A stretch of 64,000 bases of DNA from assembly GCF_000015045.1 (NCBI RefSeq), contig NC_008609.1, forward strand, positions 2,613,501 to 2,677,500, given 5' to 3'. A program made the position numbers and the translations under genes. Each line of letters starts with the position of its first letter. Position 1 is the stretch's first letter. The DNA is from Pelobacter propionicus DSM 2379 (GTDB taxonomy: Bacteria; Desulfobacterota; Desulfuromonadia; Geobacterales; Pseudopelobacteraceae). This document shows positions 1-8,825 of this stretch, piece by piece. The notes beneath the pieces were generated by a model. The model was given only the letters and a program-made list of their open reading frames with translations, was not told where the DNA came from and did no database searches.

Positions 1-743
1 ACCTCCTGGCCCGCGGCTGGCGCCTCGGACTGCAGCTCGGGCTGTGCTTCCGGCTGGGGTATCTGCGGGGGTGCCGCTTGGGGCGTTGCTGCCGGGGAAG
101 TCACCCCTTGGGGCGCGGGGGCCGGGGGTGGCGGCTTCGGACCATCGAAGAGAGGCTCCTGGTCAAAGGATGCCAGGGACCTGCCCAGGGCCGGATCGTC
201 CTCCTTGCCCGAGGCAAACGACGCCAGGCCGTTCTCGGGCACGGTCACGCCGCGCACCAGGCGGGGGGTGATGGCCAGGACCAGCTCGCTCTTTCTGTTG
301 GATGATTCGGTATTGGTCAGGAGTTCACCCAACAGCGGTATGTCACTGAGCAGGAAGATCTTACTCTTGTTATTGGAGTCAACTTTCTCGATCAGGCCGC
401 CGATCACGCTGGTCTCGCCATCCTTCAGGCTTAAGACCGTCTCCAGGTTGCGGGTGGCGATGGTGACCACGGTGGTGGCGTTTTCAGCACTTCCCACTGT
501 CTGCCTATCGGTATCCTGGCTCACCTCCAGCCCCAGCTTGATCACGATTTCATTGTTGCGCAGAATGGTCGGTTCGGCGTTCAGCTTGACCCCCACATCG
601 ATGTACTGGACATTGACGCTGACCGTTTCGTTGGTGGTGTTGGAGGTGGTGATGGGGATGCGTTTGCCCACCGTGAACTTCGCTTTTTCCCTGTTCTTGA
701 CCCTGATCTTGGGATTGGAGAGCACCTCCGACTTGACCAGGGT
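1..743 (-). pseudogene. gspD: Secretin C-terminal domain, separated from its start by an in-frame TAG
   Basis: This is the outer-membrane pore (secretin) domain of the protein whose N-terminal part is the next entry. Reading on after the TAG at 744-746, the same frame stays open to the window edge and gives typical secretin sequence: 'VLSNPKIRVKNREKAKF', then 'KLNAEPTILRNNEIVIKLGL', 'SLKDGETSVIGGLI', 'DIPLLGELLTNTE' and 'ELVLAITPRLVRG'. A Pro/Ala/Gln-rich tail follows and runs off the window. No start codon with a ribosome binding site lies near the break, so unless the TAG is read through or is a sequence error, this half is not made and the secretin cannot form its ring. Seen: the open frame and the stop. 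Known: these motifs are the conserved secretin core. Inferred: a recent nonsense mutation. Confidence 0.8.
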
Positions 744-1988
744 CTAGCCGAAATTGAACGTGGCCGTGGGCACGGTGGCGTAAGCGCCATAGCCGCTGCT
801 GGAGAAGACCTTGATCAGCTGATCCGTCAGGCTGGGCGTTGTGGTGCTGTCACCGGAAGTGGTCGTCGAAAGGGTTGACGACATCGGATCTCCCGCCGAG
901 TTGAAGGCGCCCATCTGCACGTTGTAGGGGGAGAGCAGCAGCCCCACGTTTTTGGTATCAGTATCACCGATCTCCAGCACCTCCACATCCAGGATCAGTT
1001 CGGCGTCCGGCACGTCACTGGCATCCAGGATCTTCTCCACCACATCCACCACGTCGCGGCTGTCGCGCACCACGATGGAGTTGGACTCCTCGTTGACATA
1101 GATCTTGCGCACTTGGAGCAGGGTGCGGATCAGGTTGATGGCCTTCTTCGCCTCCAGGTAGTTGAGGTGGAAGGTACGCAGGGTCATATCCTCGTACTGT
1201 TTTGATTTTTCCGGCGTCCGGGGATAGATGATCACCGTGCTCTCGTTGGCTACCTTGCGCCCCAGCTTGTACATGTTGGTCAGAAGATCCAGGGCCTGCT
1301 GAAAGGTGGCGTTCTCCAGGTAGATGGTCACCGGCTGGTCCTTGACCCCCTCGTCGAAGATGAAGTTGATCCCGGACAGCTGGGTGATGATGCCAAAGAC
1401 ATCCTTGATCCGGGCATCCCTGAACTTGAGGGTTATGGGACGGGCTGACTTGAGACTCAGCTCGAAACGGTCCAGCCTGTTCCTGCGCAGCCCGAGAACG
1501 CGGGCCAGGGCCGTGCGATATTCGTCGTTGCCCGGCTCCAGTTCCACCGCGCGGTTGTACATCCGGTTGGCATCCTTGAACTTGTTTCCCTTCTCGAACT
1601 CCAGCCCCTCCTGGTAGGCCTGCCGGGCATCCTTGAGGCGCCTGGTCCGCTCCACCAACTGCTCAAAGCGCCCCTGGGTCGGATCGATTCCCAAGCCGGC
1701 CTGGAACTCCGCCAGCGCCGCGGCATAGTTACCCTCCCCGTACAGCCTGGTTCCCTGCTTGTAGCGCAAATCCGCCGCCCTTTCACGGGCCTTGAAAAAA
1801 CGGATCCGGTACTCCCCGGCATCCGGGTCGTTACGAAATGCGTCGGCATAGCTGTACATGGCTTCTTCATACTTACCCTCGGCCTCCAGCTGTTCACCCT
1901 TGTTGAAAGCGGAACTGGCGGTGGAGCAACCGGACAGCCCTATCCCGGCCAGCAGACCGACTATGAGTAGATATGTCAGATTGCGCAT
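744..1988 (-). CDS. gspD: Secretin N-terminal part with TPR repeats (lipoprotein), ends at premature TAG
   Basis: This is the N-terminal 414 residues of an outer-membrane secretin of the type II secretion / type IV pilus family. It has a lipoprotein signal with the lipobox ending in Cys21 ('GIGLSGC'). A TPR-like helical region (about residues 30-180) follows, with repeated 'KFKDANRMYNRAVELEPGN'-like units, as in PilF- or TPR-fused secretins of Geobacter relatives. After that come an N0/STN domain (about 195-250, 'FRDARIKDVFGIITQLSG') and an N1-type domain ('LEAKKAINLIRTLLQVRKI'). The frame stops right after 'ATFNFG', inside the start of the secretin core, and resumes in frame as 'TLVKSEVLSNPKIRV'. 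It is the last visible gene of the operon that begins with gspF. Function as a complete pore is doubtful for this reason. Confidence 0.85.
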   Translation of the reverse strand: MRNLTYLLIVGLLAGIGLSGCSTASSAFNKGEQLEAEGKYEEAMYSYADAFRNDPDAGEYRIRFFKARERAADLRYKQGTRLYGEGNYAAALAEFQAGLGIDPTQGRFEQLVERTRRLKDARQAYQEGLEFEKGNKFKDANRMYNRAVELEPGNDEYRTALARVLGLRRNRLDRFELSLKSARPITLKFRDARIKDVFGIITQLSGINFIFDEGVKDQPVTIYLENATFQQALDLLTNMYKLGRKVANESTVIIYPRTPEKSKQYEDMTLRTFHLNYLEAKKAINLIRTLLQVRKIYVNEESNSIVVRDSRDVVDVVEKILDASDVPDAELILDVEVLEIGDTDTKNVGLLLSPYNVQMGAFNSAGDPMSSTLSTTTSGDSTTTPSLTDQLIKVFSSSGYGAYATVPTATFNFG

Positions 1989-2038
1989 CCGTTGTCTCTC
2001 CTTGCGTACGGGTAAAAAAAGCTCATACGGACTGCCGA

Positions 2039-2620
2039 TTAGCGCTGCGAAAACAGTGGAGCGGATTCCATCAGGGGAATCACGATCTCCTCGCCGGTGT
2101 CGGCAACCCTGATGGTCAGCGCCTGATCGGTGATGGTTGCAGCCTCGTAGCGTTCCGCGAAAACATCACCCTTCCTGACAAGGATAATCTCCCCTCCGTC
2201 CCTGCTCAGGAAAACGGTCCTGTGGTTGTCCTTCTTGAGAAAGCCCAGGAAGGTGAACCGTGCCAGCTCGATCCGGGGAGCGATGTCAACCGGCGGAGGG
2301 AGCGGCGGCGGAGGGGGAGGCGCGGGACGGCGCGATCTGGCGGCATTCCTGGTCTCGTCCATGAAGAGCGGTTTGAACAGGTTGCGGCGGTAGCCGCTGA
2401 AACCGGACGGCTCACGGTCCAGAAGATCAAGCCGTAGCCTGTCTACCCCCTGGCGGGCGCCGGCAACGCTTCCCCGCGGAACGGCCAGCAGGGTCTGCTG
2501 GCCAGGCACGTATTTCAGGGTGGCAACCCTCTTCTGACGGGGCGTGCGCGCATAGCTCCAGATGATGGCCAGAGCCAGCAGGATCGCCAGGCAGAAGAGG
2601 ATCAGTTTCTGCCGGTTCAT
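2039..2620 (-). CDS. GspC/PilP-like inner-membrane linker protein
   Basis: This 193-residue bitopic protein probably links the inner-membrane platform to the secretin in the periplasm. It has a single N-terminal membrane helix (about residues 5-23, 'LILFCLAILLALAIIWSY'). A periplasmic stretch with the 'GYRRNLFKPLF' motif typical of GspC/PilP proteins follows, then a polyproline linker (about 100-112), then a small beta domain ('FTFLGFLKKDNHRTVFLSRD ... VRKGDVFAERYEAATI') resembling the HR domain of GspC and PilP. Its start overlaps the stop of the PilO-like gene by an ATGA, and the secretin gene follows 50 bp downstream, so it sits just where a pilP/gspC gene is expected. Its place and domain order are clear; the choice between the names GspC and PilP is not. 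Confidence 0.75.
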   Translation of the reverse strand: MNRQKLILFCLAILLALAIIWSYARTPRQKRVATLKYVPGQQTLLAVPRGSVAGARQGVDRLRLDLLDREPSGFSGYRRNLFKPLFMDETRNAARSRRPAPPPPPPLPPPVDIAPRIELARFTFLGFLKKDNHRTVFLSRDGGEIILVRKGDVFAERYEAATITDQALTIRVADTGEEIVIPLMESAPLFSQR

Positions 2621-3162
2621 GCATCCTCCCGCAGATAGATCGTCAGGTGGAGATCCATGGTCACCTTTTCCTCCATGAAATCGCCGTTGGTCAGACTGAA
2701 ATCCTCCACGACCACCAGTTCGCGACTGTTCAGCAGATCCGCCAGGAAACTCTTTATGGCGGCGTACCTGCCGCTGACACTCATGGTAACGCCGTAGGCC
2801 AGGAGTTTTTCTTCCCCGATGGCGCGCGGCTTGTAGGAGATCGGGCCTCTGCTCACGCCGCTGGATGCGGCCTGTTCCAGAATCTCGCCCAAAAGTCGCG
2901 GAAACTGGCGCCGGGGGTGAATTCTACCCCTGAGCGTTTCCAGGTCGATGCCGTTCTGCCTGTATACGGCAGAGAGATCGGTGCGACCGGACAGGGCCAC
3001 CTGGCGGCGCAACTCGCTCCATTTCGTCTGGGCGGCGGCGATCCTGGGTGCCTGGTAGCCGTCGACCACGACAAAGAGCGCAATCGTAACCAGAAGAAGA
3101 AGAAACCCCACGATCAACGGACGCCGCTTCAGGCGCAGTATCTCCAGCAGTTGGGCCTTCAC
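2617..3162 (-). CDS. PilO/GspM-like inner-membrane assembly protein
   Basis: This 181-residue protein has a short cytoplasmic N-terminus, one membrane helix (about residues 15-35, 'LIVGFLLLLVTIALFVVV') and a periplasmic part that starts with a coiled-coil-like segment and ends in a ferredoxin-like fold ('LLAYGVTMSVSGRYAAIKSF ... NSRELVVVEDFSLTNGDF'). This is the pattern of PilO and GspM, which pair with PilN/GspL to form the inner-membrane alignment complex of type IV pili and type II secretion systems. It overlaps its neighbours on both sides by ATGA (3159-3162 and 2617-2620), which implies translational coupling. Sequence identity in this family is low, so the call rests mainly on topology and gene order. 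Confidence 0.75.
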   Translation of the reverse strand: MKAQLLEILRLKRRPLIVGFLLLLVTIALFVVVDGYQAPRIAAAQTKWSELRRQVALSGRTDLSAVYRQNGIDLETLRGRIHPRRQFPRLLGEILEQAASSGVSRGPISYKPRAIGEEKLLAYGVTMSVSGRYAAIKSFLADLLNSRELVVVEDFSLTNGDFMEEKVTMDLHLTIYLREDA

Positions 3163-3701
3163 GGCTTCACCGCCCGACAGGAAATGCTGAAACCCACGCC
3201 GCGCCCCTTCTCTCCCAGGTCCAGATCGGCATGGGAGAGGAGCAGGATCTCGCCGAAGCCAGCTGAATCCTCCAGGCGCTCCAGGTAGGAACGCACCTGG
3301 CCGAAATTCCTGGCCCGTCCCTCAATCTTCAGCAGGTTGGCGTCCTTGGCATCAAGGGAGAAGGCTGCCAGGGAGACCTGCCCGGGGGTGGCGTTTTCCA
3401 GCCGCTCCAGCAGTTCCAGCCAGCCGAATGCCTTGCGCTCGATGATCCGGTTATAGAAGCGGATCATTTTCTGCTGGCTCTCCAACTCCTGACCGGAGAC
3501 GGAGGATGGATGGACGCCCAGGCGCCCTTCCAGGGCGGCCATATCGGCATTGAGACGCTCCAGTTCACCCATGTTCGCGCAGAGCCCCATAACCTTCCAG
3601 GCCGACAGCAGCAGCAGGAACAGCAGCGCCCCTCCCAGGATACGGTTGATCAGGCCATGGTCCAGGTACGTCCTGGTGGCAAGATTGATGGTAAAACGCA
3701 T
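3159..3701 (-). CDS. PilN-like inner-membrane assembly protein
   Basis: This protein of about 180 residues begins 'MRFTINLATRTYLD', the conserved PilN N-terminus (INLATR-like motif) that binds PilM in the cytoplasm. A membrane helix follows (about residues 22-40, 'ILGGALLFLLLLSAWKVMG'), then a periplasmic coiled coil and a ferredoxin-like domain ('VSLAAFSLDAKDANLLKIEG'). I place the start at the ATG at 3701, which overlaps the TGA of the PilM-like gene (TGATG); a GTG one codon upstream is the alternative. It lies between the pilM-like and pilO-like genes, the invariant order of this complex. It probably joins the cytoplasmic PilM-like protein to the periplasmic PilO-like partner. Confidence 0.8.
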   Translation of the reverse strand: MRFTINLATRTYLDHGLINRILGGALLFLLLLSAWKVMGLCANMGELERLNADMAALEGRLGVHPSSVSGQELESQQKMIRFYNRIIERKAFGWLELLERLENATPGQVSLAAFSLDAKDANLLKIEGRARNFGQVRSYLERLEDSAGFGEILLLSHADLDLGEKGRGVGFSISCRAVKP

Positions 3702-4648
3702 CACAGACTCCTCAGGGCGGCGCCGATGGCGGCCGTAAAGGGAAAAAGTGTCGCCTGATCCGCCGGAGCGTCCACCAGTGGGGTGACAGCCGACTTGGCT
3801 TCCAGCAGCAGCGTTTCTCCGGCAAGGGCCTCGCTGACCATGTCGCGGAAACCGGGCGCGGCCTCGGGCGCGGCGATGCAGGTCACTCCCTGGGGTATGC
3901 GCTCCGGGAAGCGCTCCCGGTAGGCCAGAAGCGAGTTGCAGATCTCCCGGTAGACACGGCCGTCATGGGGCGACACGCCGGGAAGCTCCTTGACCCGTAT
4001 GAACTCGGGAACCCCATCGGCCATGATCATGATCGACAGGGAGTTGCCGTAGAAGGATATCAGCGTGCACTCATCCTGAAGGGACAGTCGCCTCTCGAAG
4101 GTGCGGTAGAGGTTGAACAGGTTCAGATCGATGCGGGCCGGGACCAGACCCGCAGCCGCGATCAGATCCTCGTACTGGCCGATGACGGAACGGGAAACCA
4201 GGCTCACCAGCAGGAGCATGTCGTTGTTCTCGCTCACCCGCAGTTTCTGGTAATCCAGATGGGTGTCGCCCACGTCCAGGGGCATGCTCTTCTTAAGCTT
4301 CCAGCGGATAATGTCCAAACCCTCGGCTCGGTTCTTGAAGCGCCCCTCCACATCCATCAAAAGGACGCGCCCCACGGCATCGGGCAGGGTAACCGACAGC
4401 ATGGTACCCCCCTGCAACAGCTGCGAGTGAGCCTCCCTCAGGCAGTCGCAGAAGGCCTGGGGATCGGTGATATTGGCTTCGCGCAGGGAGGGCCGCAACG
4501 CGCCGGGCGCCAGCGGGCGAAAAGCAACCCGCTCCAGGCAGGGATTCGTTGAGCTCCCCCCCAGCAGGGCAAAGGCCGCCCCGGCCGGACCGATCTCGAC
4601 CCCCAGTGATTTTCTTCTGAAAAGCGTACCGGAAAAGCGCATGGTCAT
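3701..4648 (-). CDS. PilM-like (GspL cytoplasmic) actin-fold assembly protein
   Basis: This actin/FtsA-fold cytoplasmic protein of type IV pilus or type II secretion platforms starts with 'RFSGTLFRRKSLGVEIGPAG', a phosphate-1-like nucleotide-binding strand. Internal segments such as 'KLKKSMPLDVGDTHLDYQKL' and 'RIDLNLFNLYRTF' match the PilM fold. I prefer the ATG at 4648, preceded by an AGGA-type ribosome binding site, over a TTG thirty bases upstream; an ATG two codons later is also possible. The stop overlaps the PilN-like start. Unlike GspL, which is a fusion, here the PilM and PilN parts are separate genes as in type IV pili, although the ATPase and platform genes sit upstream as in secretion operons. 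It is expected to bind the N-terminal peptide of the PilN-like protein. Confidence 0.75.
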   Translation of the reverse strand: MTMRFSGTLFRRKSLGVEIGPAGAAFALLGGSSTNPCLERVAFRPLAPGALRPSLREANITDPQAFCDCLREAHSQLLQGGTMLSVTLPDAVGRVLLMDVEGRFKNRAEGLDIIRWKLKKSMPLDVGDTHLDYQKLRVSENNDMLLLVSLVSRSVIGQYEDLIAAAGLVPARIDLNLFNLYRTFERRLSLQDECTLISFYGNSLSIMIMADGVPEFIRVKELPGVSPHDGRVYREICNSLLAYRERFPERIPQGVTCIAAPEAAPGFRDMVSEALAGETLLLEAKSAVTPLVDAPADQATLFPFTAAIGAALRSL

Positions 4649-4717
4649 TTCATCCTGTAATGCGGACGGAAAACACAAAACAAAGTTCGCTGAAAACGCT
4701 GCCTGCCCCCCTGTCCG

Positions 4718-6439
4718 TTACTCCACGAAGGTGACACGGTTGATCTCTTTCAGGGTTGTATCCCCCTGGATCAGCTTTTCCACCGCCGAATCGCGCAGGA
4801 ATACCACCCCGCACTCGCGGGCCGCCTGCTTGAGCTGGGTTGCCGGAACCTTGCCGATGATCAGATCACGTATGCGGTCGTTCAGCTCCATCAGCTCCAC
4901 GATTGCCGAACGACCGCGGTAGCCGGTGCCGTTGCAGTCCTCGCAGCCATGGGCCTCGTAGAGGGTTACCCCTCGCACGACCCGGGGATCCACGCCGGCA
5001 GCCAGAAGCTCTTCGTCGCCATAGGTCACCGGACGGCGGCAGGAGGGACAGACGCGCCGCACCAGACGCTGTGCCATGACGCAGTTCAGGCAGGAGACGA
5101 AGTTATAGGGGTCGATCCCCATGTGGATGAAACGGCCGATGACGTCGAAGACGTTGTTGGCATGCACGGTGGTAAAGACCAGGTGGCCGGTCAGGGCCGA
5201 CTGCACGGCGATCTGGGCGGTTTCCGGGTCGCGGATCTCGCCCACCATGATCTTGTCCGGGTCGTGGCGCAGGATGGAGCGCAACCCCTTGGCGAAGGTC
5301 AGCCCCTTCTTCTCGTTGACCGGAATTTGCAGCACCCCGCGCAGCATGTATTCCACCGGATCCTCGATGGTGATGATCTTCTCCTCGCCGGTGTGGATCT
5401 CGGTCAGGGCGGCGTAGAGGGTGGTGGTCTTGCCCGAACCGGTGGGCCCGGTCACCAGCACCATGCCGTAGGGCTCGCGGATCTTTTTCCTGAAACGCCT
5501 GATCTCGCGTTCGCTGATGCCCAGGTTTTCCAGGGAAAGTCCCTTCAGGTCGTTGGCGATGCTCTCCTTGTCCAGGATGCGGATAACGGCATCCTCCCCC
5601 AGGGCGCTGGGCATGATGGAAACGCGGAAGTCGATGGACTTGGAGCCGAAACGGACCTTGAAGCGGCCGTCCTGGGGGATGCGGCGTTCGGAAATATCCA
5701 GTTCGCTCATGACCTTGAGCCGCGAGATGATCGGGGCCTGGAGGTGCAGGTCGATGGGGTCGCTGGCCCGGTAGAGAACGCCGTCGATACGGTACTTAAT
5801 CTCCACCCCTTCATGGCCGGTTTCGATGTGGATATCGCTGGCGCGGCGGTTGAGCGCGTCCAGCAGGGTGGTGTTGATCAGCTTGATGATCGGGCTGATG
5901 TCTTCGGAGATGTTCTCCACCGTGAGGACCTCTTCCCCACGGTCGGTCTCCCTGACCAGTTGCAGCATGAAGTCTTCCGAGACTTCCCGCAGCACGCGGC
6001 GGGTGCCCTCACCGGTTTTGATCACCGAAGCGACGGCGCTTTCCGTGGCAACGGAGATGCTCAGCGGACAGCCCAGCAGCAATTCCAGGTCATCCAGCTT
6101 GACCACGTCGGTGGGATCGGAGACAGCCACACTGAGCACGCCGGACTCCATTGCCAGCGGTACGAAACGGAAGCGGTATATGGCATCGGTGGGCAGGCTG
6201 TTGAGCAGCTCCTCGTTCATCCTGAAGCCGGCCAGATCCACGTATTCCAGATCAAACTGCTCGGCCAGGGCCCGGGCCAGGTCCTGTTCGCCGACGAAAC
6301 CCTCGCGGATACAGATCTCGCCGAAGCGCTGCCGGCTGGATTCCAGCTGCCCCACCACCACGGGGAGCTGTTCCGCCGTCAGACAGCCGCGCTCCATGAG
6401 AATAGCGCCGATATTTCTGCGACCATAGGATTGAGTCAT
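4718..6439 (-). CDS. gspE: GspE/PilB-type secretion ATPase
   Basis: This 573-residue hexameric ATPase drives pseudopilus or pilus assembly. The N-terminal 150 residues form an MshEN/GspE-N domain ('IGAILMERGCLTAEQLPVVV', 'LAEQFDLEYVDL'). The core has the Walker A motif 'GPTGSGKTTTLYAAL', the Asp box 'IITIEDPVEYML', Walker B 'KIMVGEIRDPETAQIA' and the His box 'GHLVFTTVHANN'. A tetracysteine zinc site follows (CPSCRRP and HGCEDCNGTGY), typical of GspE and PilB and absent from the retraction ATPase PilT. It lies 8 bp after gspF and upstream of the pilMNO-like genes. The motif set is complete, so the ATPase should be active. Whether the system secretes proteins or builds pili is not settled by this gene alone. 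Confidence 0.93.
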   Translation of the reverse strand: MTQSYGRRNIGAILMERGCLTAEQLPVVVGQLESSRQRFGEICIREGFVGEQDLARALAEQFDLEYVDLAGFRMNEELLNSLPTDAIYRFRFVPLAMESGVLSVAVSDPTDVVKLDDLELLLGCPLSISVATESAVASVIKTGEGTRRVLREVSEDFMLQLVRETDRGEEVLTVENISEDISPIIKLINTTLLDALNRRASDIHIETGHEGVEIKYRIDGVLYRASDPIDLHLQAPIISRLKVMSELDISERRIPQDGRFKVRFGSKSIDFRVSIMPSALGEDAVIRILDKESIANDLKGLSLENLGISEREIRRFRKKIREPYGMVLVTGPTGSGKTTTLYAALTEIHTGEEKIITIEDPVEYMLRGVLQIPVNEKKGLTFAKGLRSILRHDPDKIMVGEIRDPETAQIAVQSALTGHLVFTTVHANNVFDVIGRFIHMGIDPYNFVSCLNCVMAQRLVRRVCPSCRRPVTYGDEELLAAGVDPRVVRGVTLYEAHGCEDCNGTGYRGRSAIVELMELNDRIRDLIIGKVPATQLKQAARECGVVFLRDSAVEKLIQGDTTLKEINRVTFVE

Positions 6440-6447
6440 ATACTATG

Positions 6448-7656
6448 TTACCCCACCGTTCCCGCGATCTTGAAGATCGGCAGGTACATGGTGATGATGA
6501 TGACCCCGATGACAACCCCCATGACAACCATGACCGCCGGTTCGACGGCAGTTGTCAGGATCTGCATGCGCTCTTCCAGTTCATCCTCAAGGTAGTCCGA
6601 GATGTCCGACAGCATATCTTCCAGGGCGCCGGTGGTTTCACCGACCCCCAGCATGCGCAGGGCCAGCGGCGGCAGGATACCGATGCGCTCGAAGGCGACG
6701 GAGAGCGTCCCCCCCTCCTCGACGAACTTAACCGCCTCGAAGAGCCGCTTTTCCATGTAGGTATTGTTCAGGGTGCCGATGGACATGCGCAGCGACTCGA
6801 TGATCGGAATGCCGCTTCCCAGCACGGTGGAGAGGGTACGGGTAAACCCGGAGACGGAGTATTTCCTGAAGATCTCCCCCAGCAGCGGTACCCTGATCTT
6901 GAAGCGGTCGATCAGGAACCTTCCGTTGTCCGTAGCGGCCCAGGAGCGGAACCAGGCAGCGGCGGCAAACAGCAGCACCAGGCCCACCAGGAAAAAACGT
7001 TTCAGAAACGTCGTGAAAGCGATGAGCATCTGGGTGGGGAGCGGCAACTGCGATCCGGCATCGGCGTAGATCTGGCTGAAGGTGGGCACGACGTACACCA
7101 GCAGCAGCAGAACAGCCAGTGAGGCAACGACAACAATGATGGCGGGATAGAACATGGCCGAGACGACCTTCTTGCGGATAGCCTCAACCCGCTTGAGGTA
7201 CTGGATGTAGCGCCTGGTCGTGTTGATCAGGTCGCCGGTGCGCTCCCCGGCCCGAACCGAGGCGATGTACAGGTGGGGAAACAGGCGGCCATGCCGTTCC
7301 AGGGCCGTGGAGAGGGATGCCCCCCCCTTGACGTCATCCCGCACCTGCCGCAGGACCTCGGTCAGCCGGCTGCCGTCCTGGCGCTGGAGGATGGTGTTGA
7401 GCGCCTGCATGATCGGCATGCCGGCCTTGACCAGCACCAACATCTCCTGGTTAAAGGTGAGCAGGGAGCGGGTATCGAGCTGACGACGGCCGATGCGTTT
7501 GTCAAAGAGAAACTGGAACGGCTTCCTGCTGACCTTAAAAACAAAAAAACCTTGTTCTTCAAGGCTTTTATACAGCAACTCCGGATCGGAAGCTTCAAGT
7601 TCCCGGTAGAGAATCTTTCCGTCTGGTGAGCCGAGTTTGCAGGTAAAGATTGCCAT
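6448..7656 (-). CDS. gspF: GspF/PilC-type inner-membrane platform protein
   Basis: This 402-residue polytopic protein carries two copies of the GspF domain, the usual build. The first copy holds 'LLTFNQEMLVLVKAGMPIMQ' and 'LSTALERHGRLFPHLYIASV', the second 'GFTRTLSTVLGSGIPIIESL' and 'LSVAFERIGILPPLALRMLG'. Hydrophobic helices lie near residues 170-195, 215-235 and 375-395. It recruits the GspE ATPase and extracts pseudopilins from the membrane. It is the first gene of the operon seen here; upstream, 7657-7808 has no gene on this strand and probably holds the promoter. The N-terminus 'MAIFTCKLGSPDGKILYREL' is a normal GspF start. Confidence 0.92.
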   Translation of the reverse strand: MAIFTCKLGSPDGKILYRELEASDPELLYKSLEEQGFFVFKVSRKPFQFLFDKRIGRRQLDTRSLLTFNQEMLVLVKAGMPIMQALNTILQRQDGSRLTEVLRQVRDDVKGGASLSTALERHGRLFPHLYIASVRAGERTGDLINTTRRYIQYLKRVEAIRKKVVSAMFYPAIIVVVASLAVLLLLVYVVPTFSQIYADAGSQLPLPTQMLIAFTTFLKRFFLVGLVLLFAAAAWFRSWAATDNGRFLIDRFKIRVPLLGEIFRKYSVSGFTRTLSTVLGSGIPIIESLRMSIGTLNNTYMEKRLFEAVKFVEEGGTLSVAFERIGILPPLALRMLGVGETTGALEDMLSDISDYLEDELEERMQILTTAVEPAVMVVMGVVIGVIIITMYLPIFKIAGTVG

Positions 7657-7808
7657 TTGCTAAAGATATACCATAGGGTCGGTACAATTAAAACACAAAA
7701 ACCTTGAGCAAAACGGCCTGCAGTGGCGCTTCGGCGGCCCGCGCCACTTGCCGTGGATCAATGGCGGAAACCTGCCCCATCATCCGCCATGAGCCGTTCA
7801 ACGGACAA

Positions 7809-7994
7809 TCAGGCGTTGAGCAGCCCCAGGATCCAGAGAAAAAAGAAGAACAGCAGGGTAGCTCCCCACCTGAGAGCGGGGGCCGGCTCGAAGACCCCGC
7901 GGCGGGGAAAGGCTCGGAAGATAAAAAAAAGCGTCGCCACGATCCAGCCCCACAGGCCGGTCACAAGCACAAGCGACCACAGATCATGCCCCAT
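7809..7994 (-). CDS. Small two-helix membrane protein
   Basis: This 61-residue protein has two hydrophobic segments (about residues 6-26 and 42-59) separated by an Arg/Pro-rich loop ('FRAFPRRGVFEPAPALRWG'). Its start lies 11 bp inside the end of the glycosyltransferase gene, so the two are very likely co-translated. I do not recognise the family. Small membrane partners often follow polyprenol-phosphate glycosyltransferases, where they help anchor the enzyme or flip the lipid-linked sugar; that role is only a guess here. The tight overlap and clean membrane pattern are the reasons to keep such a short gene. Confidence 0.55.
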   Translation of the reverse strand: MGHDLWSLVLVTGLWGWIVATLFFIFRAFPRRGVFEPAPALRWGATLLFFFFLWILGLLNA

Positions 7995-8718
7995 GCCGTT
8001 TCCTCAGAGAACGGAAAAAGAGCGAACCGAGTCGAAGTTTCCAGACCATGACCACCGCCTCGCGCACGATTTTTTTGGACATCTTGGAGCTGCCGGCGTG
8101 ACGGTCGATGAAGATGATCGGCACCTCCACGATCTTGAACCCCTTCTCCCGGCAGCGGTAGTTCATTTCGATCTGAAACGAGTAGCCGTCCGAGCGCACC
8201 CGGTCAAGGTCGATGGCCTCCATGGCGGCCCTGCTGAAGCATTTGAATCCGCTGGTGCAGTCCCTGATATCCAGGCCGGTCACGAAGCGTGTGTAGACGC
8301 TGGCGAAATAGCTCAGCATCAGTCGGCGGATCGGCCAGTTGACCACGCTGACGCCGTGTAAGTAGCGGGAGCCGATTACCAGATCGCACTCCTGGATGGT
8401 TTCCAGAAAAAGCGGCAGTACCGCCGGGTCGTGGGAAAAATCCGCATCCATTTCGATCAGGTAGTCTGCACCCATCTCCAGGGCCGCCTTGAAGCCGACC
8501 CGGTAGGCCGAACCCAGGCCGAGCTTGGCGCTGCGATGGATCACCCGGATTCGCTTCTCGGAGGCCGCCAGCTGGTCGGCGATCTTTCCGGTGCCGTCGG
8601 GCGAATTGTCGTCAACGATCAGAACGTGTAAGGACGGATGCTGCACGAGGATCTTGCTGGTCAGACGGGCTATATTCTCCCGTTCGTTGTAGGTGGGAAT
8701 AATGACGATTGCTTTCAA
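7984..8718 (-). CDS. Polyprenol-phosphate mannosyl/glucosyltransferase (DPM1-like GT2)
   Basis: This 244-residue family 2 glycosyltransferase of the dolichol-phosphate mannose synthase group would transfer a sugar from a nucleotide donor to a polyprenyl phosphate at the cytoplasmic face. Motifs are 'IIPTYNERENIARL' at the N-terminus, 'LIVDDNSPDGTGKIA' (nucleotide binding), 'LIEMDADFSHDP' (the DxD-type metal site) and 'NWPIRRLMLSYFASVYTRF ... IRDCTSGFKCF', diagnostic of DPM1-like enzymes. It has no C-terminal membrane helices, so it is of the soluble bacterial Ppm1-D2 type; the small membrane protein overlapping its 3' end may supply an anchor. It is not obviously part of the exosortase locus, and the sugar is unknown. 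Confidence 0.87.
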   Translation of the reverse strand: MKAIVIIPTYNERENIARLTSKILVQHPSLHVLIVDDNSPDGTGKIADQLAASEKRIRVIHRSAKLGLGSAYRVGFKAALEMGADYLIEMDADFSHDPAVLPLFLETIQECDLVIGSRYLHGVSVVNWPIRRLMLSYFASVYTRFVTGLDIRDCTSGFKCFSRAAMEAIDLDRVRSDGYSFQIEMNYRCREKGFKIVEVPIIFIDRHAGSSKMSKKIVREAVVMVWKLRLGSLFFRSLRKRHGA

Positions 8719-8825
8719 ACGGTCTCTTTCTCCAATTCACGTCAAGGTCTGTGTCTAGACATAAACCAAAGCGGAGCAAAGTACAAACTTTTCCCGCATC
8801 CGAGCTGGATCAGCCATCCAAAACG

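Noticed and set aside
744-746. TAG read as pyrrolysine
   Set aside because: Secretins do not use pyrrolysine as far as I know and no pyl genes are visible here; a nonsense mutation or sequence error is simpler.
4949-6595. Long plus-strand open frame opposite gspE
   Set aside because: Antisense to a complete, motif-rich gspE; no recognisable protein.
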